A stretch of DNA of 64,000 nt from Fasciolopsis buskii (GCA_008360955.1 LUCM01004266.1:232713-296712), one strand, 5' to 3'. Shown: positions 1-15,000, numbered from the stretch's first letter. Notes: a model not told the origin generated them from the letters alone. Made by a program: numbers and translations.

Positions 1-139
1 AAATGCAAGTAAGATATTAATATTTCATGATCACTATAACAATGTAGGAGCTGTTTTGAGATATTTGTTGCGTCTCCTTCTTGTCAGACAAGAATTTAAG
101 TGCAACGTAGTGGCGGAACCTTACGGTCAAAATACACCG

Positions 140-1500
140 TAATAAAGAAGAGCAAAGAAAAGGTCACGTAAAGGCCACCTTATTGATTTTGCCTTTGCAG
201 AGGAAGAGATTGTGAATGGGAGGTAATGCATAAAGTTGGAAAGTGTTTCATAGTCATGTGGCCCGGCGGAAAATACCAATTGAAAAAAATGACATGCAGT
301 ATCTTGATATGGATGATCAGTTAGCTGTGCACGAGGACAGCGGAAAAAAGTTACCGGAACGGGAACTGACAAGGTAAACTCCGAAGGACAAGAAAACCAA
401 ATAGTATCAGTTGAAAAAGGATAGCACAACAACAGCCTGAGGATGGGCCGGTGATTGCGAAGCAGATATTAAAGAAAGGTTGTCGATCAGTCGAATGACA
501 CTTTGCCGAACCTGATCAAAAAGAAAGAAACAAGTAGATGAAGTCACATCCCACTCATGAATGCAGTATTCAGATGGATAGCGCAATTTAGCTTTGTAAA
601 GTAGAAGATACTCTCGAGTGAATACAAAAAACGTTTGGATTGAGACCAAAAGCTTGTTTTGTCACAGTGCAAGAAGCAAGTCAAGATTTAAAGGAGAGTT
701 AGCATAAAGATGCACTGTTGGATAAATCAAGAAGAGGGACGAAATCTGTGGAACGCAATTTAAAGAAGTGAAAAGACAAATGGGAAGTGAACGAAAGAAA
801 TTTCAGGGAAATTGAAACAAGTTGTTTTGGGAGCACTAAATGTAATTTAGTCTTTGCGGCCCCTGGAGAAGATGTATTCCGTTTGGAGTTTAAAGATGTA
901 TGGCCGACACAACGGTCATACTTGATGTAGGCGTTTACATGGCCAGAATTCATGTAAGAAACAGGACGATAGAGAATGAACTCATTGATAAGAGAGTGAA
1001 TTGAGTTGGAGACGGTAGATAGAAGGTCACCAAAATCTAAAAGAAAGAGGATAGGCGCACTTACGGAGCCTTTGGAAATGCCGACATTCATAGGAAACGG
1101 CCTGGACTAGACCCTATCACTTAAGATGGTGTTGGCTCACTTTCTGACAAAAATTAATGTCCACTGTACAAGCGTCAGAATGAATCCGAACGTGGATATT
1201 TTCGTCAAAAAGCCTTTGTAGTAAACTCGACCGAAGGCTTTGGATATACCAAACGACATCATGTGCCTCTCTGCATTTATTAAGTAGAGCTGATCAGCAG
1301 TATGAAACGACAGTCGAGTAGATCCGAATTCTTATTGGAGGTCCGCCAGGAGTCATTGGTATTCCAGAAATGAAGATGACAGAAATGGCAGGCGTGAGGC
1401 AAAATCGGCCATAATTGTTAGGATCCGAAGGATGAACGCTGCTACGAATAGCGGAATCACAGTGTATTTCAAAGGATCGGAACGATAAAAAGGTGAGCCA
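140..1500 (-). mobile_element. Decayed jockey-like non-LTR retrotransposon, RT and C-terminal part
   Basis: Read on the minus strand across several frames, this stretch carries the landmarks of a non-LTR reverse transcriptase in the correct order. A DPNNYG block (equivalent to DPSNYRP) lies near 1440-1480. An ISKAFGRV block (equivalent to DISKAFDRV) lies near 1240-1260. GISKGSVSAPILFLL (equivalent to GVPQGSVLGPLLFLL) lies near 1040-1090. The C-terminal LYKAKLRYPSEYC and RLIDNLSL blocks follow at 470-600, and an FRCPRAQLTDHPYQ block at 290-350. Frameshifts and stops separate the pieces, and the FADD catalytic box is replaced by a sequence reading LINEF, so the copy is dead. It sits upstream of the first visible TTLL4 exon, presumably inside an intron and antisense to it. 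Clade assignment (jockey or CR1-like) is from motif memory. Confidence 0.75.
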
Positions 1501-2893
1501 ATTTTGGAGCACACGATATACCGTCTGGACAGGTCGGTTTGCAGATGTTTACAGGTCACAGTGCTTGGCGGATCTTCCTGTTACTAATGCAAAGTCAAAA
1601 AGGAAGAACAGTGATAGATGAAAAACCCTGAAGTGCATGATAATTGGATAAAGTATAAAAGAGGCCAATCGAGGATTAAAATACTTAGCTTTCTTGTTTA
1701 GCCATCAAGCAATTTTACTTGAGGAATTACAGAACGGAGCAAAATTAGCAAGGATGCAAAGCGTCCAGTTACTGGAGGCGAATGACAGTAGGCGTTGAGC
1801 CCAGCAGTGGACTAAGTGTTCCTTGGCAAAAAGGTGCTATACGATACCTTCGAATCCATAGTTTAGGATCCCCGAGCTCCTCAATGTGAGTAGAGCTGTG
1901 TCGCTGCCAGTTGCGCATTTGTTTACTGAACAATTAAACTGTGATCGATCCAAAAATGTGATAACTCATGTTGTCCATGAGTAATGCAAAAACAATTTCG
2001 TTAGCCGCTACCGCTGAATAGGCAAACCTAATGCATTAACTCAGTAGGGAATGGGCGCAAATTCAGCGAAATTCCAGCGAACTCCTGCAGATTTAGAGTC
2101 TAAAACGAATACTAGTATTGAAACCAAGATTTAGTTCGTAAGATATGCATAATTAACATACCATGCACTTGCGCTTCTAACCGGGATTAGATATCATGGA
2201 ATTCTGTAAACTGCCTTAAATGATTGCCAAGGATAGACTTTTGATCGAAATCTCACAGTACAGATGCAGCCTGAATTGTACCTCGTGTAACTTGTTAGTC
2301 CATTCGACTCATCCTCTGAGTCCAAATGCTAACTTTGTGCATCGTGCACCCGGATTGATTTAATTTAATCATCTAACTGGAGTGCAGGGATAATTTTACG
2401 AATCAGCTTCATAAGCTCGATTGATACATGATAAGATGCTGAAATACTTTATCGGACCACTGCGGATAAATTGTTTGAGCTAAACCAATGAACATTTTCT
2501 TACCCTCGTTCGGGGTTCGCAAGTCCCGCCTAAATTGTAATGGTCAAAATGGAATCATATTTAAAATCTCACAAGATATCTTTGCGTCGATCAGCCGCGT
2601 GATCACTAAAGAAGGTGCAGTTAATTTGACAGATTGTATGAAATATTTACCCTACCAAATTCAAGAGCTTGGGATTATGTTTAGTTAGTTATGTATGTCA
2701 AACACCAAGGATATTCTAATTGTTTGAAAGTACACAACTTAAACGTTTAAACAGTAAGGCTTGTAGCACAGCCGACAATGGGTCAGATAATTAGTAAGAC
2801 TAATCAGTGGCTTAGTTACGACTTCGTATACTGTGACCAAATATGTTTTATGTCTGCCTGTTTCATTCTATATTTGTTTTTCTTCTGTTCCAG
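1501..2893. other. Presumed intron sequence, no gene recognised
   Basis: This stretch lies upstream of the first TTLL4 exon in the window. I looked here for the preceding TTLL exon, which should encode the KFDLR...YL and DGLVRFA motifs, and did not find it. A 66-residue ORF at 2488-2688 shows no family motif. A polypyrimidine tract at about 2865-2892 leads into the exon acceptor. Confidence 0.4.
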
Positions 2894-3001
2894 GTATTCG
2901 AATGCGGTGACGGAGATCGGGAATCGGTTTGTTCACCTAACAAATTATTCCATAAATAAACATAATAAGGAGGATGATACGGGCGTGGAAAATCACAAAT
3001 G
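2894..3001 (+). CDS. TTLL4: TTLL4-like exon: LTNYSINK motif
   Basis: The exon begins after a TTCCAG acceptor with a strong pyrimidine tract and ends at ATG|GTAGGT. It encodes 35 whole codons, from Tyr-Ser-Asn-Ala through NRFVHLTNYSINK to ENHK, plus two bases of a Trp codon. The NYS.NK motif is universal in TTL-fold glutamylases. The first base completes a codon from an exon upstream of the window. The HKW end matches GHKW in vertebrate TTLL4. Confidence 0.9.
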
Positions 3002-6000
3002 GTAGGTTATTTCTGGGTTAAAAAACTGGTGAAGTGACCCCGCTTATTATCGAACACTTGTCCCAGTCGTAGCTTCATTTACTAAGCCTGAGATAAAAGT
3101 GTCACTGACTATCAATATCCATCTGGAGTAATTTCGATGTGATTTTTTAAATCGATAGCTTGATGTTGACCATCCAGTTTTTTCGCAATAAACGAAATGA
3201 TGTCCTCAATATTCATAGTGTTCTTACATTGTCCTTGTCGTAGGTAGAACAACAAATTGAGAAGCCTTGTTAGGCCAAATGAGGTTGTTTTGTCCGACAT
3301 CAAAGTTCATTGCACCTCATTAATCCAACGCCACCGATATCCTATGCTGGATTTTCGGCATATCAGCCCGTACCGTAGAATGCCCGGAGCCGAATCCTTA
3401 AACAAACATGTGTTGACTTTGTTTCACCCAGCTAAGGTCTAAGAAATAAATGCTCCACATTAGTCACACCTGCGATGACTGTGCATCTTCATAGCAAGCA
3501 CCGTACACGCTTTCTATAATTCGACAAATACTAAAATTGGTTATAGTCATTTTGCGATCCTGAGGAAATGTGCATCTATCTAACAGCATTCCGGTGGGCG
3601 ATAATTTAGCCAGTTTATTTAAAGATACATTGTGAGCAGCTTCCTTCTTTTCGGCCACAGAAAAATCAGTTTGTATAAATCATAGAATCCCTTCTTTCCA
3701 GTTTACAAAGCAGTATCCGTTTAGAGCACTGTAGGACACTTGACCACTTTTTCATCCACCAGGAACAGAGACAGTCGGCCTAAACTTCCCCTGACAGCTG
3801 TGAATGATGAAAATGGATGTAAAACAATCTCGACCCCATCTGAGAGTAAAGTACTCTTAGTATTTGTTGTATTCGACTCCTCTGGTTCGCACTTCATAGT
3901 TTAACCAGATGGATTCACAAAGCTTTTGCTCATTGTTATTTGAATATCCAAAACATGCATGAGTAGTCTTAGTGACATTCATTCCATTTTGCACATCTCG
4001 CACAAAATGATTGGCCCCCTTCCATGTTTTTTAATATTTACAGTTCTGTGTCAATTACAACAGCCATTCCTTTGGATAACTACAACAGTCCTGTGAGACG
4101 TATAATTACAAAATCACATTTGTTTAGCTACTCACAAAGTGACATTATGATTAAAACAATTGAAAAAAAATGGGACAACTAAACTATTGTGATCCCCTGA
4201 ATTTCTGTGATAATGAAGAAGACTACTGGTGAGATGATCGGCAATTATGCCTTAGTATCTAGTTGCATCTTTTGGGCACAGCATGTAGAGTACTTCGATT
4301 GGGCCGATTATTGAGAGTGAGTCACTAGTGTTGACATTTCGACTGGCCTATTATCTTAGTCCGCTTGCTAATTGTCTGAACAGCCCTACATTGGTTGACA
4401 GGTGGTCTGTGGAACAATGAAAACTTTCCTGTTAGATGCGAGTTTTAGACTAAAGCAGCTTTTGTTTAATCTCTCAACACCATTATTGGTGATGCAAATC
4501 GTTCAAGAGTGTGACATTCACGGAATATGAGAATTAATACACGAAAATGGTGATTGTCTGAGCAGTGTTCTTGAATTTTCGGTCGTTTTGGTCCATTTGC
4601 AGATTGAAGCTTGGTAGATCTCTATCTGATGGGATATTTGACCCCTTTATTGCATTTTACTGTGATCATAGTGCCACAAGCAAACTGAGTAGGGAAATAA
4701 AAACATGTTGGGTTATGTGGTCCGCTTAATGAATACTTAAATATACGTAGCGACAAAGATGAACCAGTCATTAGGTTGCTGCTAGCAGTCTGTACTAGGG
4801 CAGTTATCTACTCAAATGAGAAATTTGCCGAATGATTCTCCGTACAATGTCGACATTCTGCTCCCCGTCGAAAACCTCGGGAGTATTGTACAGCGCTTTA
4901 TCTTATCAAATGAAACATTCTGATTCTTCAAATCTCAAAATTGCAAGACATTTTTCGATGGACCACAACGGCGAATAATTGTTTTGTCCCTTTTACCAAT
5001 GTAAATGTCATCCACGGTGTACTATTAGAGAAATTGGATAAATCACGCGGTGTGTAGCATAGATGATAACAGTTTTTTCTGCCTATGTTGGAATTTTTGG
5101 GGGTGATGTTGCTACTGGAGAGCCCGTTGCACCGTTCAAGAACGGATGAAGGGTTCCACTGGCGTGAACAAACACTGACCTTTGGCGAATGGGTCCGAAG
5201 TCTTGCTGATGTTCTGCCCAAAAGGTTCTAGGACTAAACTATCCTTTAACTTACTGTCAATTAGCTTCATTCGCACAAAATCCCACTGGAGTACGATAAT
5301 TTCGTGGTCATATTTTTTCTAATTTTGTAACTCAGTTTTGTTTTGGTGGAAACCATACAAATGAGATTTCTTTTGAGGCTTTTCACGAGACTTGTAACTA
5401 TCCGAATAAATGATCGTTGTGTTTGGCACACAAATGGAAATTTAAAGTACTCAAGAAATTACTGAAGTGTGGCCACGAGTTTAAAATGCGATGTTTCATG
5501 TGGGCGACCAAAATGGGTGAAATAAATGAGCTGTTTCACGAAAATTTAATATTTCACATGTGATGGTTTGGTTTTAGTTCGGATTTTACAGTTTGCACCG
5601 TTGCATTAACGTCCTCTGGTTTTGATTTCAACCTCGCAGCACTTTTTATGGGGCAGAAAAATGAACAAACATATAGAATGAATAGAGCAGCCATAACAGT
5701 GATTGGCACTGTGTACCCAAGACCACTTCACTGCATCTTCATATTGTGCTTGCCACAGGCACGGCAATGGTTTTTATACTTGTTGAAAATGAACATCAAG
5801 TGATGAAACTGGAAGCACGGTTCAGCATCAGGTGTGGATCAAAGGTTTGTGTGCGTTTGGATTCCCAGGCTTCCATGAATTAGAGCAGAAAGACAGTTAC
5901 ATTTCCGGATAAATGAATATACATCAGCGCGCACACAGAAGCAATGGGAACCGGTTATTGATCAATGGTGTCACCGAAAAGACAAATGTGCATCGTGTCA

Positions 6001-9000
6001 TCGATCATACATTGACTAAGGAACCATCGTTACGTTACTCCACACTGGCTATTTACGGTCATCTATGGCCCAAAAATATACATGGTTAACTAATTATACA
6101 GAACAGCTCGCTATTCGTAAACTAAATCCTGATCGTTTTAAGGAATATGAAAGTCTTGTCTCGGTTTACGTACTTTGGCAATAGGTATACCGTGCAACCT
6201 CACTTGATCCACTTTTAATTTTGAACGCCTCTTTGCAATTTACCAAGATATTCGTTTTCCATGATTAAAATAAAAGTTACCTTGGCTTTTATCAGCAATA
6301 CGTGTCCAGGCCATCGAAATTGACATAGGGCGATTATCTCAGTTGGAGGACGACAGTCTGTACCCAAAACACAACGACGCATCACGTCGTTGTTCCCCTT
6401 ATGTTCTCAACAGACACCGCAATGTTTAGGCGACATCGGTGGTCGAATACAGAAAGNNNNNNNNNNNNNNNNNNNNNNNNNNNNNNNNNNNNNNNNNNNN
6501 NNNNNNNNNNNNNNNNNNNNNNNNNNNNNNNNNNNNNNNNNNNNNNNNNNNNNNNNNNNNNNNNNNNNNNNNNNNNNNNNNNNNNNNNNNNNNNNNNNNN
6601 NNNNNNNNNNNNNNNNNNNNNNNNNNNNNNNNNNNNNNNNNNNNNNNNNNNNNNNNNNNNNNNNNNNNNNNNNNNNNNNNNNNNNNNNNNNNNNNNNNNN
6701 NNNNNNNNNNNNNNNNNNNNNNNNNNNNNNNNNNNNNNNNNNNNNNNNNNNNNNNNNNNNNNNNNNNNNNNNNNNNNNNNNNNNNTACATGTGAAGGTGC
6801 CAAACACAAACTGTATCTGGATATCTCAGTCGCCAAGCGGTCCAGTGCATGTTGAATTTTCCGTGCATTGTTACCCAGCTAGGCGATGTCATCGGTATTC
6901 TGTAAGTCCAAATCTCTGTTTCTGAGAGGAGTACAATTTCACCGTCTAAAGGCTTGATAAAGCGATCTCCAGAAAATCTTCCCTGACAAATGTAAAGCAG
7001 TGGGGCTGCCTTTTCATACGCTTCTGGGGACAATGAAGGGATACGAAAGCTGACCATGAGCCTTAAACCGGCCTGAGGTATGACCGCAGAGCTCTCTGAG
7101 GATCAACACATAATTCTCACGCACTCAATTTTTCAACAAAAGTGCCATATTATAGTCTTATCAGCAGATTCAAAGGGTACATACTGACGCGTGGTTGGAG
7201 TCGAGGGATTCCTCCAGTACTACCTGTAGTCTCGTAGTCAACCTTGCCATCGATAGTTTATAGCGATGTGGTCAATATGTGTCAACCGCTGTGATCACTC
7301 TGGACACGGGACAAGATTCCTAAGGACTTATGTAAATCCGTTACTGTGCCAATTTACTAGGAAGGTGGTAAGTGCTTGCGTGAAAACCGCAAAGGAATTG
7401 GTTTAATAGACATTCCATGGACACTGTTCGAGGGGATTATCCTCCGCTGTTCAGCTAGTACTCGTGACACTTGCATGTATCAGAAGGAAGCCGGTCTCCC
7501 TCGCGGTCATCTTTGTGTTGACAACATGTTTAGTTTTTGACAGATCTTAGAACACAAGCACAAGTTCCGCAGATCCACAATTTCTGTCTTTCTTGCTTTG
7601 AAAGATGCGTTCGACTCAGTCAACCATGCTGTTCTGTATCACTGCATCACACTGCAATTTGACAGAGAAGTTCATTTACCTCGTCTTATTTCCGTATGCT
7701 AGCAATCAAACCCGAGTTCTTGTTTGGGGTCGAGTCACCTGAGTTCATCACAAGAAGTGCTGCTTGTCAGAGTTGCTTCCTTTCACCTCTCCTTTTTAAC
7801 TTTCCCATTGAAGTGGCTATAAAGATAGCCCTATCCTCATGCAACAATAGTGGCGTTGACATTTGTTCAGACGGGAATCCGTTTTAATTGGAATATTTGG
7901 AATGTGCTACTGATTGAAGATTCAAGCAGATATCAATTTTTCTCGTGATCGCCTGAAGGATGGTATAAATATGTTTGGGTTGCGTTTTGCATCTTCGAAG
8001 TGTAAAACGCTAGTATAGAACCGGATTGGCTCGAAACCGAACCTTTTTCTTGCAGGGGAACAACTGAGTGGGGCGAAAGAATTTAGTTCCTTTGAAAGTT
8101 GTATCTCATCAAATGGTTTTATATTAGATTGAATTTCTTTGCGGATACAAAATCTCTATTGGTATTTGCTGATTCGAGTGATCTGTGGTGTCATTACGAC
8201 GTCCGGTTGCCGATCAAAGGTCAGGTATAAGCAGCAACAGTGAGGCTGATATTGCTCTACGGCTCCGAAACATGTCTGTTGAGAGCAGTAGATATGTGAA
8301 GGCCTTTGTTGTTCGAATACCGCCGTCTTCGTAGTATTTATAGAATACGGTGGGGGAATCGTGTGAGCGACTTGGAAGTTGGGCGTAAGGTACTGGGTCC
8401 TCGATTCCAGTCTTTAGAACAGGCACTGATTCAGAGCATGCTGTGGTTGGAACATGTTTTACGCACGTCTACAAGGCGATGGATTCATTGTGCAGGTAGT
8501 GGTTGGAGGATGGTGCAAGATGGCCATTCATTGGCATGGGTTAAAAGTGTGAAAGCTTTGATCAGCAATCATGCTCGTGTAGTTGCAGGAAGACTACCGG
8601 ATTGGGATCCATGAGGTTCCCCGAAGCAGTGGTTGGAAACAATATGGGCTACTGCACAGTGCCGTAGACAGTGGCATTCTGGCATTTGAAACCTTTATTC
8701 TCCTCCATAGTTTTTCAACTCATTACTTTTTTTGAGTTTTCATTAATCTCTGTTCTTTTTCTGTTCGGGCAGATGATCCTGTAAGGCAGAAACCACAATC
8801 AAAGTTTATTGGTGCCAGGTTAAGGGTTGTCTCAACGGAACCAAACTGAACTTCTGGGCATTTTGTATTGACACTTCCTCCCAGAATAGAGGACCTAATT
8901 AATATAGTGAACATACCCTTCACTCGTTTCTTCAAATCTCCGGCATAGGTATCCCATCTTCTCAGGTCCTAAAACCTTGTCAGATTCATATCCTGTGTTT

Positions 9001-12000
9001 CAGCTTGATTCTTATGTTCATCAACCGGACGCCAATGTAATCCGATTTTGATTTCTGCCTCATAGCGCCGTCCACTCAAAAAAAGGAATATTATACGACC
9101 GATTGCAAAAATAATCTGGAGATTTACTTACAAAAACAACGTTCAAGACCGTCACGCATTTCTGTGTTGAGTCGGGTAAATATTGTCCCCAACCCTCGCT
9201 TTGCGGCATCTCGTGGACAAACTGGGACTATAATAACCATTTCACAGCTAAGGGTTTCCGTTCCTATTTACTTTATCATCTACCAACTGTGTCGACTCAT
9301 TTCCAACCACTATTTGCCCCGAACAACAACGTACATTGAAGCAGCCGTTTTGTGGATATGAACAACACATGATTTAATTTATCCATATTTAGTGCCTGTT
9401 CTAACAATAGAACCTTATGGACTAGTAACTTATGCCTAACTGCCAAGCTGCTTAACAAATTATTGCAATACATTATATTGCATACAAAATCATATCCTAA
9501 AACCGAAAGTTTTTAAGCATCTTCGACTCTTAACGATCATGTTTCTAAGCTGTACAGTAAGATCGACACAAGCAGGTAAAACTCACGTGACAGGAAGCGC
9601 GATATGCATTTCCAACTGTAATCAGGTAGATACACAACTAAATTTCGATAGGGAAAGGATTATGTAGTGCCCTGTAAGTGAAATCTGTTTCCAGTAGAAG
9701 CTTACCTTATCTGCAGTCCACCACTTCAGCTCGTACCATCATTTTCGTTTCGTTGCTCTCGGTGCTTCTTATTTTATTATTTTGTTAACATTCTTTTAAC
9801 ATGCCCTTTATGCAGATGTTTAGGCGACACGTTTTCTCAGTGCTTAAGTAAAAGAACAGTGGCATATCCATATACAAAAGTGCTGAAGAAGTCACCTTGA
9901 TTGAAACGTTTTCAATCAAATTGCCCAGCCCAGCGAACAAACCAGTGCCGTATATATATAAATACATAGTGACGTGTGTATGCCATCTCCATCTATCTTT
10001 CTTTACATCGGATAGTCTTTTTAGATACCTGGTTGTTAAAAGAATCGAAATACTTATTAATAGGTGCCAGTTAAGACCGAAATATTTGGTCATATGCAAC
10101 AAAAGTAGCTGATCACACTTGGCGTTTGGCCTCAAAACCGCTATCTAATGATGGCAAACTATAGCAGTATCGGCTCGATTTGAGATAGGCTTAATGCCAT
10201 GTCAACAATGTTTGTCGGGTTTTTGGGTGATTCACAAGTGGATGGTATCACGGACACGATATAGGGTGACCTGAAGACCTTTTTTAGTATTGTTCATCTA
10301 TACTATACATTTGTCCGTTAGTGATCCCGTAAACAAATCAATAGGTCGTTTCAGTTGTACTTATTAACCACATTGTTAATATTAATTGGAACATTCATAT
10401 TTGAACCACTCTTCGGGAAACATTGTCCATATCTACTGTACATTATGAGATTTTCTGTCGGGATGGATAATTGACTCGTGGAACACCATTGTCTGCCTTA
10501 GACAAAAATTGCCTTATACATTTGAGGTTCCGTTTCAGGAGATTGACTAATACTTCACACCGGTCACTGGAGATTGCTGACAGCTTTCTTCCATATCCGA
10601 CATGGTATACACGGAGGAATGGAAGAGAGATTTCGGTAGCAAATTTATTATAAAACAAAGCAATTGCGTTTACTTTCTTCAAGTCATTTACAATGTTTGT
10701 CAGCAGGCTTTAGCAACTCAACTGGTTAAGCATCGGTGTTAAGTGCATAAAGCCTTTAGTACACGACGTGTGTAAACAAGAAGACACTCTTGGATAAACA
10801 TTGGGCATGTTCAGCGAAGGACAAACTGACTTGAAAACTACATCGGTCACGATGCTGAAATGAATCGCAAAGTATTTAATTTCGATAAAGTTCAATTTAC
10901 TCAAGGTAGATGTTGGCCCGATAGGACAAAAGTTGGGGTACATCTCCATACCTGAAGGTAAAATGATAATGGTTCGGATGGCAGGTTTTAAACATGAGAG
11001 CAAACTCTATGTATTTTTGGGAGAAAGCTAGATAAGTTATTCATATTGCAGTATATTTTTTTAACTAATACCCTTGAAGTTAGAAATTTGATTGGGATTA
11101 GAGACCTTCCAAAACGACAGCCTATTTCTGTCACGTGTTATTGTTCTCTCGTTATTTCGAGAATTAAAAATAGCCTACCCAAAATCCTGATCCGGAACCG
11201 ATTAAAAACTGCTAGCTTTTGCTAGCTAATTGGATTTGTGTCGTTTATGTGCAAAACTACGTCTGAATTACGTGCCAAAAACATAGATGGAAGCCCTGTT
11301 GATTTCCTAATAAGATGACTGTTTCCAACAGCAGACTGCGTTGATAGGGCACACTTTTGTCATCACATGATTTAATTTACGGTAACTGAAAACTGTAAAC
11401 AGTGTATCACTGCGACCTATATTACTCATAGGGAATCGCAACATCCATATTAGTTGAATCGTAATTGAGTAAATACTGCGGTTGTACAATCCCTGACTAG
11501 TTAGTAATTTCATGTGTATTTCGGTGACGCGTTTAGCTCTAGCGTTTTCTAACTTGAAGCGTCGGTAAACAGTAGGAAGGAGAAAGCAAATCAGTTCATC
11601 GTTCACCTTTTTCTCTTTCTAAAACAATATTAGGAAATTAGAAACCCTCTGGTCCTACCTCAGAGATCGATCTATCAATGTGGACGGTTTATGGATCCAA
11701 ATAAAGGATATCATTTTCAAGACACTTGCATCTGTGACTCAGTCAATCTCGTTGATGACTGAACAGAATTGTCGAAGACGGACATGCGTCCATGAACTGT
11801 TTGGATTCGACATACTCATGGATGCAGACCTTAAACCTTGGCTCTTAGAAGTTAACGTTTCTCCGAGGTAATTATTTTGGATTCTACTAATCCATCAGTT
11901 TACTGTAGTTTGTTGACCTCATCGTTATTCATTTTATTGTTTTCCTATTTATCGCACAAATAATACGTTTAACACATTTAAAAGCGTATATTATGTCCTG

Positions 12001-15000
12001 AATAATGGCATTTAACCAATATGTCCACAAAATAGACTTCGGCTCAAAATACCAAGAATGTCAAGCAAACCGTCCGTGTATTTGACTGGGAAGACCCCAG
12101 AATCATTGGAGTAAAAGCAAAGGAACGTCGTTTTGGTCCCCTTATCTCTGTAGTTCTATTTGTTCTCCGTCTGAAAGAATGATGTTTTCAGCTTAGAGAC
12201 CTTTATTTCTTATGTAAAATAGCGTGCTTTATGTATGCACATGATCTTATATCAGGGGAATGGATTACGTTTCGTAAAAGTTACACCTCTAATCCGGTTG
12301 AATATCCCTTTCTTTGCCGCAACTTTCTTTCGACTCTGTCATTCACCTAAATTTTACTCGTGGATCTTTCTAGCTGAGGCCAACAGCAGCTACCGCATTT
12401 CGGAAAAATGTTCCACAGGTTGGCTAAAGCTAGGCTATTATTGCTGTGTAGTTCAGCGACTTCCATGATCTGTCGAATTGCGAAGAACGAATGAACGCCT
12501 CGATCGAATTCAGTTCAACCGAATGACGAACAAGTTCCTAAAAAAACCACCAAACGCTTACTAAAATACCGCTCCTACAGTCTGCACCAGGTTGTGCAGT
12601 GGATAGGAGCATGCTGTCGAAAAGGCGAATGATACTGGGGACATCTCATGTATTAGTACCCTCTGAAACTTTGTTGATTATTAAGGAAACTGGTTCATCC
12701 CCTCCAGGGATCCAGTTGCGGTACACTAGAGTACGGCAAATATCAAGCTCCCAATCTGTCCGCAAATATAAGACAAAGTGGTTTGACACTGATATTTATA
12801 ACGGGTCGCTTCAGTAAGAATACCTACATTGCTCTCCGTAAGTCAGTGATTATTAATGATAAATGAAATGCCTGCAAAATGAATTGCCGCAAAAAATTCA
12901 GCAAATGGTTAAATGTACCATTATGGATATAGTTTTAGCAAAATATCCCGCGACACCCGTTTACAAACTTCTGCTAAATTATTTTGTGAAGGGGTTACAG
13001 TTTTTCCGTCACTATTTAGCACTTTGACACAGACGCGACAAAGTAATCTAACATGGACTTTATTATGTAATTTCAACAAATTCAGATCATTGAAACAACC
13101 ACTAACTTTAGTCTGGGGTGATAAATATGTCCAGAAGTTCACAGGTTTTTTTTCTTATTTTCTGTCACTTTTTTCGGAAATGGCATCTACTGACAGTGAT
13201 TAGTTTAGAAAAATTTCGAAGTCATTCATCCGGTTGATTTTTTCTCATTCGTTGTTAGAAAACAGTTACACAGAAAGAATACTTACTTCTTAGTTAACAT
13301 ATCGGTTAACTTGAAACCATTACTTTTGGAAATAGTTTTCTGTGCAGACAAGAAAGATAAATCAGATTGCTCCAAAATACCTGTTCGATTCCAGCCTGCA
13401 TACCAACACAGCTCTGGATAACGATGTCAAAAGTGCGGTGGTCACTGATATGTTTAATATCGCAGGTTTCCGTCTTCCACCAGAATATCGTTCAAAAGTA
13501 TCCAGTTCCCAAGAGAGGACACCAATGGACACGAATTTAGGCAATGAAGTAGAGCGTCATTCAAGCACGTCGGGACGGAAAACTCTGACGTCCTCCGGTT
13601 CTAGCAGCCGTTCATGTACTCCAACTCAATCAAGCAATCCTGTTTTATCGAATGATCGTACAAGTCAAATTCCAGTTTTTAAAGCAAATAAAATGTTGCC
13701 AAAAGCATATCAGCATCCGGTCTTCAAGTCATCGGCTGTTGCATCATCCAGGGAATCAAACTATACCAGCAAAACAAGTGCGACTGTCAAAGCTGCAGTC
13801 TACTCATTCCTTCCCCTTTCAGACCCAAAATTGTGGGATGTGGCTTTGACGTGGGATGAACGTCAGAAACAACTTTACCATTCTCGCGTATTTTGCCGCG
13901 AAGAGTCAGTAAGCGACTTGTTTTGCATTCAGAGGAGTTTATCCCGATCGGCTGCTACTTTCATGTGAAGCATCTAAGCGCCAAGTTTTTCTCATGTTTC
14001 TTACGAGTAATTCTGCATTCTAAGTGTTGAAAACAGAAACTCGTTAGCTCAAGTGCACTGACCTCAGTTGACCATTTATAGAAAATCTCTGTTGATGAAT
14101 CATAAAATAGTACTAAAGCCATAATGATTTTGCGAATCCTTGCACGGTATCTTTGATTGACAACGAGTGATATTTGTGACTGGACAAGTATGAATAGAAA
14201 TCTATTTTTATTTTATAAACCATCCAATTACTAATACTATCTGTTGCCTTCATCGGATTATCCATCCACTTATCGCTTATCGTTCTGGCCTCAAAAGCCT
14301 GAGTCAGGATTTATTTTAAATAGTTGCAATTTCATTGCATTCTGCAAACATATTTCCCTTTATATCAGAATCTGCATTGCCTTTACCAGAAGCTAAGGGT
14401 GACTTACAGAGTTTCGGGCTCAATACTTCCGAATACCGATAACGGAGTTTTCCTAATGTTGACGTTAGTCTGCTAGGTTTCAGGACATAATATTTAAGCT
14501 GAAGAACTACTTCACATTCTTCAGCTGGGAATTCTGAAATTGCAATGGTTGGCTCCCAGCAAGCGATTTTAAGGATCACAACAGAACTCTGATCTCAATA
14601 TGCATAAGAATAATGCAGTGAAGGCAGTGCATGGAGTTGAGTAATTTCCACCTCCAAAAGCTGAATGGGCTATGACTGCCAACATTAAGTGCTTTAGTAA
14701 TACTTTCAAGTAGGTTGTACCAGTAAACCTCTGCCTATGCACTAGAATGCGTTTTCTCTATCTCAAAGCGTTGCACCCAAGACGTAGGCCTGCTAACTTT
14801 TATCAACAGAATTACGAAACGTGCTGGATTCCATTGAGATCTATCGACTTGTTCACAAGAGGACACATATTTGGTCAGTTTGATCACAATTGAGATAGTT
14901 CTGCTCATGACAAGCTATTAAGGGGAACATAAAAGTTGTGATTCTACCTCTGCTCTTCAAGTTGACTTAGCCATAAACCTTTTGCTAGAACTACATTTTC

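Noticed and set aside
2488..2688. 66-residue plus-strand ORF just upstream of the first TTLL4 exon
   Set aside because: It was tested as the preceding TTLL4 exon, but it lacks the expected KFDLR/DGLVRFA motifs and has no fitting donor.
6382..7057. Several long open frames in both directions across 6382-7057
   Set aside because: They are open only because they run through the 329 N gap. The real content is RTE sequence.
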